Assembly: GCA_019931185.1 (NCBI GenBank)
Contig: JAINDK010000050.1
Location: forward strand, 1-64,000
DNA length: 64,000 bases
Source of the DNA: Bryobacter sp. CoA8 C33
GTDB taxonomy: Bacteria; Acidobacteriota; Terriglobia; Bryobacterales; Bryobacteraceae
Direction: 5' to 3'
The notes beneath the pieces are model-generated. The model was not told the DNA's origin. It worked only from the letters and a program-made list of their open reading frames with translations, and made no database searches. The position numbers and the translations under genes were made by a program. Each line of letters opens with the position of its first letter. Position 1 is the stretch's first letter. Of the stretch, positions 27,000 to 35,367 are shown one piece after another.

Positions 27000-28035
27000 G
27001 GGGGGATGGGGGAGGTGGGAGCGGAATTTACTGGTGGCGGTGTTGGGGGTAGCGATTGCGGGCTACGGACAAGCGGGGGAGGAGGAGTTGCGGCGCAAGC
27101 AGCGGGCGCAACCGCGGGAGTTTGGGGCGAATCTGGCGTTAGGACAGTTTTTGCTGGAGGCGGGCAAGGCCGGGGAGGCGGCGGCATTTCTGGCGGCGGC
27201 CGTGGCGGCGAGGCCGGCGGATACAGCGGCGCGATCGGATTTGGCAGTGGCTTATATCGAGACGGGGCGGCTGGGGGAGGCGAGAAAGATCTTGGACGGG
27301 ATGCCGCGGACGGCGGCGGTGGACCATCTTGAGGGGCAGTGGTTGGCGGCAGCGGGGCAACCGGGGCCGGCGGCGGAGCGGTACCAGCGGGCGGCAGAGA
27401 CCGAGCCGAGCGAGCGGCATTTGTTTGATTGGGGGAATCATCTGCAGAGCCATGGGGCGGTGGAGGCGGCGCTGAAGGTGTTCCGGTATGCGGGGGAGCG
27501 GTTTCCGAAGTCGGCGAGGCTGAAGGTGGGTGAGGGAGTCGCGCTCTATGCGCTGCGGGAGTACGATGCAGCGGCGGGGGCGGTGTGCGCGGGGGTGGAT
27601 TTGAATCCGGAGGACTTGCGGCCGCTGGTGTTTTTGGGGCTGATGATTGAGCTGACACCGGAGTCGGGGCCACTGGTGCGGGCGCGGCTGGAGGGTTTTG
27701 CGCGGCGGTATCCGCGGAATGCGCAAGCGCAGTATCTGTATGGATTGAGCCTGAGCAAGACGGCGAAGGCGGGGGAGGGGGAGCCGTTTTTGAAGAGGGC
27801 GGCGGCACTGGCGCCGCGGATGCACGAGCCGCGGCTGGAGTTGGGAAAGCTGTATGCGGATGCGAACCGGACGGAGGAGGCGATTGTGGAGTTGAAGGCG
27901 GCGCTGCGGCTGGCGCCGGGGGTGGAGGCGGCGCATTACCGGCTGGGGCAGTTGTACCAAAAGGCGGGGCAGGCGGAGTTAGCGAGGAAGCATTTGGAGG
28001 AGTACCGGAGGTTGCGGGCGGGCAAGGCGAAGTAG
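26986..28035 (+). CDS. TPR-repeat protein, partner of UnbV protein
   Basis: The 349-residue protein has an N-terminal signal anchor or leader (NLLVAVLGVAIAGYGQA after a basic start). TPR units follow: FGANLALGQFLLEAGKAGEA, ARSDLAVAYIETGRLGEARK, FDWGNHLQSHGAVEAALKVF, RLKVGEGVALYALREYDAAA, EPRLELGKLYADANRTEEAI and AHYRLGQLYQKAGQAELARK. GGAGGA precedes the ATG at 26986, and the start overlaps the UnbV gene by 14 bases, so they are one operon. TPR scaffolds usually assemble complexes, so this protein may anchor the propeller protein in the periplasm. A 15-bp tandem repeat overlaps its stop codon. No enzyme domain is seen. Confidence 0.85.
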   Translation: MRSRRGGWGRWERNLLVAVLGVAIAGYGQAGEEELRRKQRAQPREFGANLALGQFLLEAGKAGEAAAFLAAAVAARPADTAARSDLAVAYIETGRLGEARKILDGMPRTAAVDHLEGQWLAAAGQPGPAAERYQRAAETEPSERHLFDWGNHLQSHGAVEAALKVFRYAGERFPKSARLKVGEGVALYALREYDAAAGAVCAGVDLNPEDLRPLVFLGLMIELTPESGPLVRARLEGFARRYPRNAQAQYLYGLSLSKTAKAGEGEPFLKRAAALAPRMHEPRLELGKLYADANRTEEAIVELKAALRLAPGVEAAHYRLGQLYQKAGQAELARKHLEEYRRLRAGKAK

Positions 28036-28053
28036 ACACAAGGCGAAGTAGAC
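28023..28053. repeat. Tandem 16-bp repeat across stop codon
   Basis: CAAGGCGAAGTAGAC occurs at 28023-28037 and again at 28039-28053 (period 16). The first copy holds the TAG stop of the TPR gene. The duplication is recent-looking and lies just before a TTGACA hexamer (28055-28060). Confidence 0.8.
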
Positions 28054-28054
28054 G

Positions 28055-28081
28055 TTGACAACCTGTAGACAGTTGTATAGA
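28055..28081 (+). promoter_or_regulatory. Possible promoter upstream of receptor at 28.1 kb
   Basis: TTGACA (28055-28060) is a perfect -35 hexamer, and TATAGA (28076-28081) could be a -10, but the spacer is only 15 bases. A second TTGACA at 28083-28088 has no good -10 downstream. It could separate transcription of the receptor from the preceding TPR operon. Confidence 0.4.
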
Positions 28082-28119
28082 GTTGACAAAAATTAAGTTT
28101 GGCTGAGGAGAGAGTCCGT

Positions 28120-31100
28120 ATGTCGCTGTTGCGCTCTGGAAGCATTGCGTTTTTGGCTTTTGCGGTGGTGATGAGTCCGTTGATGGCTCAGGTGGATACC
28201 GGCTCGGTGATGGGTTTGATTCGCGATGCCAGTGGGGGGACGATTGTGGGGGCGAAGGTGACGTTGCTGAACGAAGGGACGGGTTTTCAGCAGAACGTGA
28301 CCACATCGGGGGAAGGGCGATACCTGTTCACGCCGGTGAAGATCGGATCGTACACGGTGGAGGTGGAGTTTGCCGGCTTTCAAAAGACGCGACGGCAAGG
28401 GGTGCAAGTAAACATCCAACAGCAGAGCGTGGTGGATTTCAGTCTGAAGCCGGGTGAAGTGACGACGACGGTGGACGTATCGGACACGCTGCCCGTGCTG
28501 CAGACGCAGAGCGGATCGGTGGGTGAGACGATCAGCGCGAAGACGATCAATGACTTGCCATTGAGCGGACGGAACTACAACTTTCTGGCGCGGCTGACGG
28601 CCGGGGTGACGCATCCGCAGCCGGAGGGGCGAGGGTTGAATGCGACGGGCTGGTTCACGGCGAACGGAACGAGACCGGCGCAGAATAACTTTCTGCTGGA
28701 TGGGATCGACAACAACTCGAACAATGTGGACTTTTTGAGTGGGGCGGCGTTTGTGCTGCGGCCGCCGGTGGATGCCATCGGGGAATTCAAGATCCAGACG
28801 AATGCGTTCAGCGCGGAGTTTGGGCGCGCGGGCGGGGCGGTGTTGAACGCGTCGCTGAAATCGGGGACGAATCAGATTCGCGGAAGCGCATGGGAGTTTC
28901 TGCGGAATGACAAGTTTGATGCGACGGATTTCTTTTTGAACCAGCGGGGAGTGAGGAAGGGAGCATACCGGCAGAATCAGTTTGGTGGAGCGGTAGGGGG
29001 GCCGATCAAGCGGAACAAGACCTTCTTTTTCGCGGATTATGAAGGGACGCGGATCCGGCAGGCGGTACCGATCACGGCGAACGTGCCGACGGCGGTGCAG
29101 CGTACGAGCGGGCACACGAACTTTTCGGAGCTGATCGCGTTTCAGAGCGGCAGCCGGCGTGATGTTTTGGGACGGGAATTTGCATCGGGCACGATATTTG
29201 ATCCGGCGACGACGCGGTTTGTGAACGGGGCACCGGTGCGGGATCCATTTATGAACAATGCGATTCCGGCGAGCCGGCTGAACGCGAATGCGGTGAAGTT
29301 AATGAACCTGTATCCGTCGCCGACGAACGCGGGGATTTTCAACAATTTCAACGTGACACGGGGCAACATTGACGATACGAATGCGTTCGACGTGCGTATC
29401 GATCACAACTTCAGCGAGCGGGACCAGATTTTTGGCCGCTATAGTTTCGCGGATGTGACCCGGTTCAAGCCGGGGCCGTTTGAAGGGTTTGCCGATGGGG
29501 GTGGATTCAACAATGGCGATGAGACGGTGAGGACGCAGGGGGCGGCGCTGAGCTACACGCACACGTTTGCGCCGACCTTGATCAACGAAATGCGGGCGGG
29601 CTTCAACCGGGAGCATTCAGTGAGGGCGCAACCGTTCGCCAACGATACGACGAACATCCCATCGCAGTTTGGCATACAGGGTATTTTGCAGGCGCCGGGC
29701 AATGGAGGCTTGCCAGGGTTGAGCATCGGGGGGTTGGCGAATCTGGGCCCGTCGGACTGGATTATTTCGGAGCGTTATTCGAACACGGTGCAGTTGTCGA
29801 ACAACCTGACGAAGGTTTATAAGAACCATACGATGAAGGCGGGCTGGGAGGGACAGCTGATTGACTTTCCGTGGCTGGCGCCGCCGACCTCGCGGGGACG
29901 GTTTAGCTTCAATGGCATCTACACGTCGATCCCGAACCTGAACGATACATCGACGGGGCGGGCGCAGTTTTTGCTGAACCCGACGGACGCGGCGGGCACG
30001 GGCGGGGCGGGGGCGAGTTCGGTGGCGGCTTCGAATTTCGGTGGTGTAGCCAACCGCAAGTATTACACGGGCCTTTACTTCCAGGACGATTGGAAGGTGA
30101 GCCGCAAGTTGACATTGAATCTGGGGCTGCGCTGGGATTTATTCAGCTTGGTGGGAGAGCGCTATGGAGCGCAGGCGAACTTCATTCCTTCGCTGACGGA
30201 CCCGCAATTCATCATTCCGGGGAACCGGCGCGATCAACCGGTGCTGTCGACGACATTCCTATCGTTACTGCAAGCGAATGGGATCAAGTTGAACTACTCG
30301 GATGAATTTGGTTCGGGTTTGGGGCGGGCCGAGAAGCATAACTTAGCGCCGCGCTTCGGATTTGCTTACGCGGCGACGAGCAAGCTGGTGATCCGCGGCG
30401 GCTATGGGATTTATTATGGGGCGTTCGAGAACCGCGGTGGGGCGCCGAATCTGGGCTACAACTATCCGTTCCAATTCGACTTCAACTTCCAGCCGGCGAA
30501 TGCCTGGACGCCGGTGCAATTTGCGGACGGCAACATTGCCACGCTGGAGCGGGGATTGTCGAGCGTACCGATGGATCCGCGGCGGGTGAATGGGCGTTTT
30601 CTCTCGCTGCGCGGGATTGAGTTCAACTACAAGACGCCGTACATGCAGGGTTACAACGTGACGTTGCAATACGAGTTGATGAAGAACATGAGCATTGAAT
30701 CGGGTTACGTGGCGAGCTTGGGGCGGAATATCGAGACGTTCATGGGATCGAATCATGTGATGCAGATCCTGACGCCGAGCGCGAATCCGCAGCTATTCAT
30801 TCCGTGGCCGGACTTTGCGCGCGGGGCGTCGTATGCGAGCACGAACGGGAACAGCCACTACCACTCGATGCAGAACAAATTCATGAAGCGATTTGATAAC
30901 GGATTGAATTTTCTGATGACGTATACGTGGGCGAAAACGATGACAAACGCGGGGGACCTGTTGAATGGCGGAAACGTGGGGGGCTTCCGTGGACCGATGA
31001 TCCCTGGTATGGGAATCAAGGCGGACATGGCGCTGGCTTCGTTCCATATCAACCACGCGTACACGTTTAACGGGAGCTACGAGTTGCCGTTCGGCAAGGG

Positions 31101-31617
31101 GCGGAAGTTGATGTCGGGGGCGAGAGGGTTCAGCCAGGCGCTGTTTGGCGGCTGGAGCGCGAACTGGATCGCGTCGGTGTATTCGGGACAACCGCAATCG
31201 ATCGGATGCGCGGTGCCCACGACGGCGGGGGCGGGGTGTTTCGCCTTCCAGGCGCCTGGGCAGGAAAAGTACATCGGGAAGGTGGAATCCTGGTACAACG
31301 CGGCGGCATTCCGCAATCCTCCGGTGGCGACGCAGAACGGTCAATCGGATTATTCACCGTTGGGCGGACAAAGGACGCAGGTAACGGGGCCGGGCTTTGC
31401 GAAGCTGGATTTTTCGATGTTCAAGGACTTCCAGTTGAACGAGCGGTTCCGGATGCAGTTCCGGCTGGAGACCTTCAACCTGACGAACACGCCGGCGTTT
31501 GCGAATCCGGCGTTTACGAACTTCATCGACACGCGGAACTTCGGGCGGGTGACGGCGACGCGGAACTCGCCGAATGATGCGCGCCAAGTGCAGCTGGCGT
31601 TGAAGATGTATTTCTGA
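28120..31617 (+). CDS. TonB-receptor-like outer-membrane protein with regulatory-like domain
   Basis: The 1165-residue protein has a signal peptide (MSLLRSGSIAFLAFAVVMSP, ending MAQ), a carboxypeptidase-regulatory domain (about 25-105; GSVMGLIRDASGGTIVGAKV, GRYLFTPVKIGSYTVEVEF), a plug (NDLPLSGRNYNFLARLTAG, NNFLLDGIDNNSNNVDF) and a barrel ending RQVQLALKMYF. The ATG at 28120 has GGAG 8-11 bases upstream; a TTG further upstream is less likely. 27 bases after its stop begins a phosphatase-superfamily gene on the same strand, followed by an orphan cytosolic gene, so the three probably form one operon. The receptor may import or export the product of that enzyme. Substrate unknown. Confidence 0.87.
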   Translation: MSLLRSGSIAFLAFAVVMSPLMAQVDTGSVMGLIRDASGGTIVGAKVTLLNEGTGFQQNVTTSGEGRYLFTPVKIGSYTVEVEFAGFQKTRRQGVQVNIQQQSVVDFSLKPGEVTTTVDVSDTLPVLQTQSGSVGETISAKTINDLPLSGRNYNFLARLTAGVTHPQPEGRGLNATGWFTANGTRPAQNNFLLDGIDNNSNNVDFLSGAAFVLRPPVDAIGEFKIQTNAFSAEFGRAGGAVLNASLKSGTNQIRGSAWEFLRNDKFDATDFFLNQRGVRKGAYRQNQFGGAVGGPIKRNKTFFFADYEGTRIRQAVPITANVPTAVQRTSGHTNFSELIAFQSGSRRDVLGREFASGTIFDPATTRFVNGAPVRDPFMNNAIPASRLNANAVKLMNLYPSPTNAGIFNNFNVTRGNIDDTNAFDVRIDHNFSERDQIFGRYSFADVTRFKPGPFEGFADGGGFNNGDETVRTQGAALSYTHTFAPTLINEMRAGFNREHSVRAQPFANDTTNIPSQFGIQGILQAPGNGGLPGLSIGGLANLGPSDWIISERYSNTVQLSNNLTKVYKNHTMKAGWEGQLIDFPWLAPPTSRGRFSFNGIYTSIPNLNDTSTGRAQFLLNPTDAAGTGGAGASSVAASNFGGVANRKYYTGLYFQDDWKVSRKLTLNLGLRWDLFSLVGERYGAQANFIPSLTDPQFIIPGNRRDQPVLSTTFLSLLQANGIKLNYSDEFGSGLGRAEKHNLAPRFGFAYAATSKLVIRGGYGIYYGAFENRGGAPNLGYNYPFQFDFNFQPANAWTPVQFADGNIATLERGLSSVPMDPRRVNGRFLSLRGIEFNYKTPYMQGYNVTLQYELMKNMSIESGYVASLGRNIETFMGSNHVMQILTPSANPQLFIPWPDFARGASYASTNGNSHYHSMQNKFMKRFDNGLNFLMTYTWAKTMTNAGDLLNGGNVGGFRGPMIPGMGIKADMALASFHINHAYTFNGSYELPFGKGRKLMSGARGFSQALFGGWSANWIASVYSGQPQSIGCAVPTTAGAGCFAFQAPGQEKYIGKVESWYNAAAFRNPPVATQNGQSDYSPLGGQRTQVTGPGFAKLDFSMFKDFQLNERFRMQFRLETFNLTNTPAFANPAFTNFIDTRNFGRVTATRNSPNDARQVQLALKMYF

Positions 31618-31644
31618 AATCGTGATGAAATAGGGGTCGGCGAG

Positions 31645-32802
31645 ATGCTTACCCGAGATTTTCTAAAACTGGCAGGACTGACGATAGCGCAGCGGATTCT
31701 GCCGCCGGGCCTATTGAACATATGGGCGGAGGCGGCGGAAGCGCAAGCGCGTGGGCGGAAGGTGATCCTAGTGACCTTTGGGGGAGGGGTGCGGACGGCG
31801 GAGACATTTTCGCCGGCTGGGTTGCGGAACATTCCGCGGCTGGCGGGGCTGCAGAAGGAAGGATATTTCTATCAGAACTGCTGGAATCAGGGGGTGCTAT
31901 CGCACTTCAACTCGACGGCGAGCATCGTCACGGGGAACTGGCAGAGGGTGGATGATTTTGGATTTCAGGCGCCGGCATCGGCGACGCTATTCGAGCAGTA
32001 CCGGAAGGCGCGCAAGGCGGGGCCGCTTGATGCGTGGGTGATCGCGACGAACAAGAGTTTCGCGGCGATGGGGGCGAGTACGGAGCGGGATTACGGTTTG
32101 GCGCATGGGGCCAATGTCGTACTGCCGAAGCAGTTATTGTTGGACGCGGTGAGCGACATCGTGAAGAAGCCGAACGGGGGGGATGTGGCGGACCGGGAGG
32201 CGGTGCACCGGCGGCTGGAGACGATTCTGCAGGAAGGCTATGAAGGCGTGGGCTGGACGATCTTCAAGGGTGGGCGGCAGATGGACCAGCATGTAAGAAA
32301 CACATTAACGCGGGCATTGGGAGAATTCATCAACGGGCCCGAGGCGCCGACTTCGGGGGACGAGTTGACGTTTTTCATCACGCGGGAAGTGATGCGGGAG
32401 TTTGGGCCGAGGCTGATTCTGGTGAATTTCTGGGATATGGATGTGGCGCACTGGGGAAGTTACTCACTGTACTTACAGGCGGTGACGAAGACGGACCGGC
32501 TGACGGGGATGCTGTGGGATGAGGTGCAGGCGAACCCGAAGTACAAGGACCAGACGACGCTGTTGATCTTGCCGGAGTTGGGCCGGGACGGGGACATGGA
32601 TACGGCGAATGGTTTTCTGAATCACCGTTCCGGGGACGCGAGTTGCCGGAACACGTGGCTGCTGGCATTGGGAGCGGGGGTGAAGAAGGGGGCGACGGAT
32701 AAACCGATCCGGCACATTGATGTGGCGGCGACGGCGGCGGCGATGCTGGGGTTGAAGGCAGAGGGGATGACGGGAGTGGCGGCGCCCGAGATTTTGGTGT
32801 GA
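31645..32802 (+). CDS. Alkaline-phosphatase-superfamily protein (DUF1501/sulfatase-like)
   Basis: The 385-residue protein opens MLTRDFLKLAGLTIAQ, a leader without a clear twin arginine. A core follows with RKVILVTFGGGVRTAETFSP, a sulfatase/DUF1501-type first strand and metal loop, then FNSTASIVTGNWQ, ILVNFWDMDVAHWGSY, TLLILPELGRDGDMD and HIDVAATAAAMLGL, the usual C-terminal strand. It resembles DUF1501 proteins but lacks their PSD1 partner and the canonical GGEFGRTP. It probably cleaves a phosphate or sulfate ester outside the cytoplasm, or has lost catalysis. The stop overlaps the next ATG by one base, so the orphan is translationally coupled. Confidence 0.65.
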   Translation: MLTRDFLKLAGLTIAQRILPPGLLNIWAEAAEAQARGRKVILVTFGGGVRTAETFSPAGLRNIPRLAGLQKEGYFYQNCWNQGVLSHFNSTASIVTGNWQRVDDFGFQAPASATLFEQYRKARKAGPLDAWVIATNKSFAAMGASTERDYGLAHGANVVLPKQLLLDAVSDIVKKPNGGDVADREAVHRRLETILQEGYEGVGWTIFKGGRQMDQHVRNTLTRALGEFINGPEAPTSGDELTFFITREVMREFGPRLILVNFWDMDVAHWGSYSLYLQAVTKTDRLTGMLWDEVQANPKYKDQTTLLILPELGRDGDMDTANGFLNHRSGDASCRNTWLLALGAGVKKGATDKPIRHIDVAATAAAMLGLKAEGMTGVAAPEILV

Positions 32803-33992
32803 TGAGTTCCCCGCCCCGGTTGGACTTTGATCATGTTCCGGTGACGTTCGCGGCGTATTTCGTGGAGCAATTGCGGGGATGGGATAGGCTGTTTCCGGCG
32901 GAGCAAGATTATTACGCACGGCTGGGAGCGTATCTGGAGAAGGCACCGGCGGGTTTGTTCGCGCGGGTGTCCGAGTTGGAGCCGCGGATGGGGGTAACGG
33001 AGAGGACGTGGCCGCGGGGGCGGTTTACGCTCGAGCAGGTGGATTTTCTGAATCGCAATCCGTTGTATGCGGAGTGGCGGAGGGAGATTGCGGCGATATT
33101 CAACGAGATCGGCCCGGCGCTAGATGGAGCGGTAAAGGGGCAGAGGCGGTTAGTGATTGTGATGGCGCCGGGGGAGTTGCCGGTGGGACCGGACCGGATG
33201 TGGACGCGGCTGCCGGCGGGGCGGAGGGTGCGGCTGGCGGTACCGGAGGAATCGGCACAGTACGCGCCACTGCTGTTGACGGGAAAGGGGAAGCCGGCGT
33301 TGGCGGCGAGTCTATTGGATTTGTGCGCGGGGGCGCGGGGGCCACACACGGCGTGGACGATCGAGACGGGCACGGCGTTGCTGGCTTGCTCGGAGCGGGC
33401 GACGCGGCTGAGCTACGAGCAGTTGCAGAATTACCGGACGAGACTGATGGGCGAGGTGCAAAAGATTGCCGAGGAGGGGGAAGTGCGGGGGCCGCGGCAG
33501 TTGGGTGAGAAATTGAAAACGCTGCAGCCGCGGGACAGCGAGTACGCGGGGGATCCGCTGGTGGCGGAGTTTATCCGGGCGACACTACTGGCGGGCAACG
33601 GGACGCTACTGTTAAACAACACATTCGTGCAGTGGGCGAGCGTGCAGGCCCTGCGGCGGGCGCGGCCATCGTGCCTGGTGGCGGGATTTGGGATCCGGAA
33701 CAAGGTGAAGCCGTTCAGCGGGTTGTTGATTTTCACGGATCAGGAGAAGGCGACGGCGATCCCGACGCAGGCGGACATGTTGGGATCGTATGTGGATCTG
33801 GAGGTGTTCTATCAGTACATCTGGCAGGAGGCGGGCAAGTACGTGGAGTATCGCAGGGAGACAGTGTTTTTGTTTGTAGCCGAGGGGATGGACGAGATGT
33901 TGGTGCTGGGGCCGCCGGAGTTTCGTTTACCGGAGGGGGAGTTGAGGCTGGAGGCGGTGCACGGGGCCTGCCGGGAGTGGTTGTCGGTGTAG
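32802..33992 (+). CDS. Uncharacterised cytosolic protein coupled to phosphatase-like gene
   Basis: This 396-residue protein has no signal peptide and no membrane segment. It is hydrophilic with aromatic patches. Distinct text includes DFDHVPVTFAAYFVEQLRGW near the N-terminus, LVIVMAPGELPVGPDRMW in the first half and GFGIRNKVKPFSGLLIFTDQ in the second. A strand followed by MAPGELP could be part of a nucleotide-binding or Rossmann-like core, but no standard P-loop is seen. The start overlaps the upstream TGA by one base (TGATG). I recognise no family. Its partner is probably exported while this one looks cytosolic, so it may act in regulation or in processing of the imported product. Confidence 0.7.
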   Translation: MSSPPRLDFDHVPVTFAAYFVEQLRGWDRLFPAEQDYYARLGAYLEKAPAGLFARVSELEPRMGVTERTWPRGRFTLEQVDFLNRNPLYAEWRREIAAIFNEIGPALDGAVKGQRRLVIVMAPGELPVGPDRMWTRLPAGRRVRLAVPEESAQYAPLLLTGKGKPALAASLLDLCAGARGPHTAWTIETGTALLACSERATRLSYEQLQNYRTRLMGEVQKIAEEGEVRGPRQLGEKLKTLQPRDSEYAGDPLVAEFIRATLLAGNGTLLLNNTFVQWASVQALRRARPSCLVAGFGIRNKVKPFSGLLIFTDQEKATAIPTQADMLGSYVDLEVFYQYIWQEAGKYVEYRRETVFLFVAEGMDEMLVLGPPEFRLPEGELRLEAVHGACREWLSV

Positions 33993-34005
33993 GGGGGGGG
34001 TTGGG

Positions 34006-35367
34006 TTAAGCGAGGATTTGCCGGACCACGCGGCCATGGACATCGGTGAGGCGTTGTTCGCGGCCGCTGAAGCGGTAAGTGAGGCGCTCGTGGTCGAGGC
34101 CGAGGAGGTGGAGGATGGTGGCGTGGAGGTCGTGGATGGAGACGGGGTCGCGAACGATCCTGTCGCCGACTTCATCGGTTTCACCGAAGGTAACGCCGCC
34201 CTGGATGCCGGCGCCGGCCATCCAGATGGTGAAGGCGAAGGGATGGTGGTCGCGGCCATCGCCATTGCCGGTATCGGGAGTACGGCCGAACTCACCGGCC
34301 CAGATGACGAGGGTATCCTGCCAGAGGCCGCGCTGTTTCAGGTCGGTGAGCAAGCCGGCGACGGCCTGATCGGTGACGAAGGCATTGCGTTCATGGTCGC
34401 GCTTGAGGTGATCGTGCTGATCCCAGGTGCCATTCATACCGACGAGGTTGGGGCAGGTGACCTCGACGAAGCGGACGCCGCTTTCGATGAGGCGTCTGGC
34501 GCGGAGGCATTGCAGGCCGTAGAGGCGTTTAGGCTTGTCGGCGGCATCGAGGCCGTAGAGTTTCTTGGTGGCTTCGCTTTCCTTGGCGAGGTCGAGGACA
34601 TCGGGCACGAGGGACTGCATGCGGTAGGCGAGTTCGGTATTGGCGATGGCGGATTCGATGGCATCGCCGCCGCCCTGGATGCGAAGGAACTCGCGGTCCT
34701 GAGCGAGGAGGGCATCGAGCTTGGCGCGCTGGATGCGGTTATCGGGATCGGCGGGGGTGAGGTTGCGCACGGGGACGCCTTCGTCCTTGACGTGAGTGGC
34801 CTGGTGGGCGGCGGGGAGGAAGCCGCTGGCGAAGTTCTCCATGCCGCCGGGCGGCACATAGGCATCGCGGAGGAGGACGTAGCCGGGGAGGTTCTGGTTA
34901 ACAAGGCCGAGGCCATAGGTGATCCAGGAGCCGAGGCTGGGATAACCGCCGACGTTGCGGCCAGTATGGAGGAAGACATTACCGCGAGCATGGAGGGGGA
35001 ACTCGGAATGCATGGAGCGGATGATGGCGAGGGAATCGACGTGCTGGGCAGTGTGAGGGAAGAGTTCGCTGACCGGGGCGCCGCATTGGCCGTGGCGTTG
35101 AAACTTCCACAGACCGCGGAGCCATTTGCGTTTGGGGCCGGCGACGTAGCTGTCGAGTTTAGCGGGCTGGCCGTCGAGCTGGTCGAGTTTTGGCTTAGGG
35201 TCGAAGCTCTCCACGTGGGAAACGCCACCGGGCATGAAGAGGAATATGACTTTCTTGGCGGGGGCGGGGTGGTGAGTGCCGGCGGCGAGGAGGCCTTGCA
35301 GGGAGAGGAGGGGAAAGCCGTTGGAGGCGAGTTTGAGGGTATCCCGGCGCGACCAGTTAGGGGACAT
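34006..35367 (-). CDS. DUF1501 Tat-exported protein, module 2
   Basis: The 453-residue protein opens MSPNWSRRDTLKLASNGFP, with SRRDTLK being a strong twin-arginine motif, and continues KKVIFLFMPGGVSHVESFDP. Further text includes DTLVIWAGEFGRTPDT and GRDHHPFAFTIWMAG, the DUF1501 metal-site landmarks, and VTCPNLVGMNGTWDQHDHL. It follows the PSD1 gene on the same strand with an 11-bp overlap. The ATG at 35367 has AAGGAG 8 bases upstream; longer in-frame readings run antisense into the PSD1 gene and are rejected. The pair is inverted relative to modules 1 and 3. Reaction unknown. Confidence 0.9.
   Translation of the reverse strand: MSPNWSRRDTLKLASNGFPLLSLQGLLAAGTHHPAPAKKVIFLFMPGGVSHVESFDPKPKLDQLDGQPAKLDSYVAGPKRKWLRGLWKFQRHGQCGAPVSELFPHTAQHVDSLAIIRSMHSEFPLHARGNVFLHTGRNVGGYPSLGSWITYGLGLVNQNLPGYVLLRDAYVPPGGMENFASGFLPAAHQATHVKDEGVPVRNLTPADPDNRIQRAKLDALLAQDREFLRIQGGGDAIESAIANTELAYRMQSLVPDVLDLAKESEATKKLYGLDAADKPKRLYGLQCLRARRLIESGVRFVEVTCPNLVGMNGTWDQHDHLKRDHERNAFVTDQAVAGLLTDLKQRGLWQDTLVIWAGEFGRTPDTGNGDGRDHHPFAFTIWMAGAGIQGGVTFGETDEVGDRIVRDPVSIHDLHATILHLLGLDHERLTYRFSGREQRLTDVHGRVVRQILA

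Noticed and set aside
26777-28306. 509-codon leftward open frame across the TPR and receptor genes
   Set aside because: Pro/Ser-rich shadow without leader or motifs.
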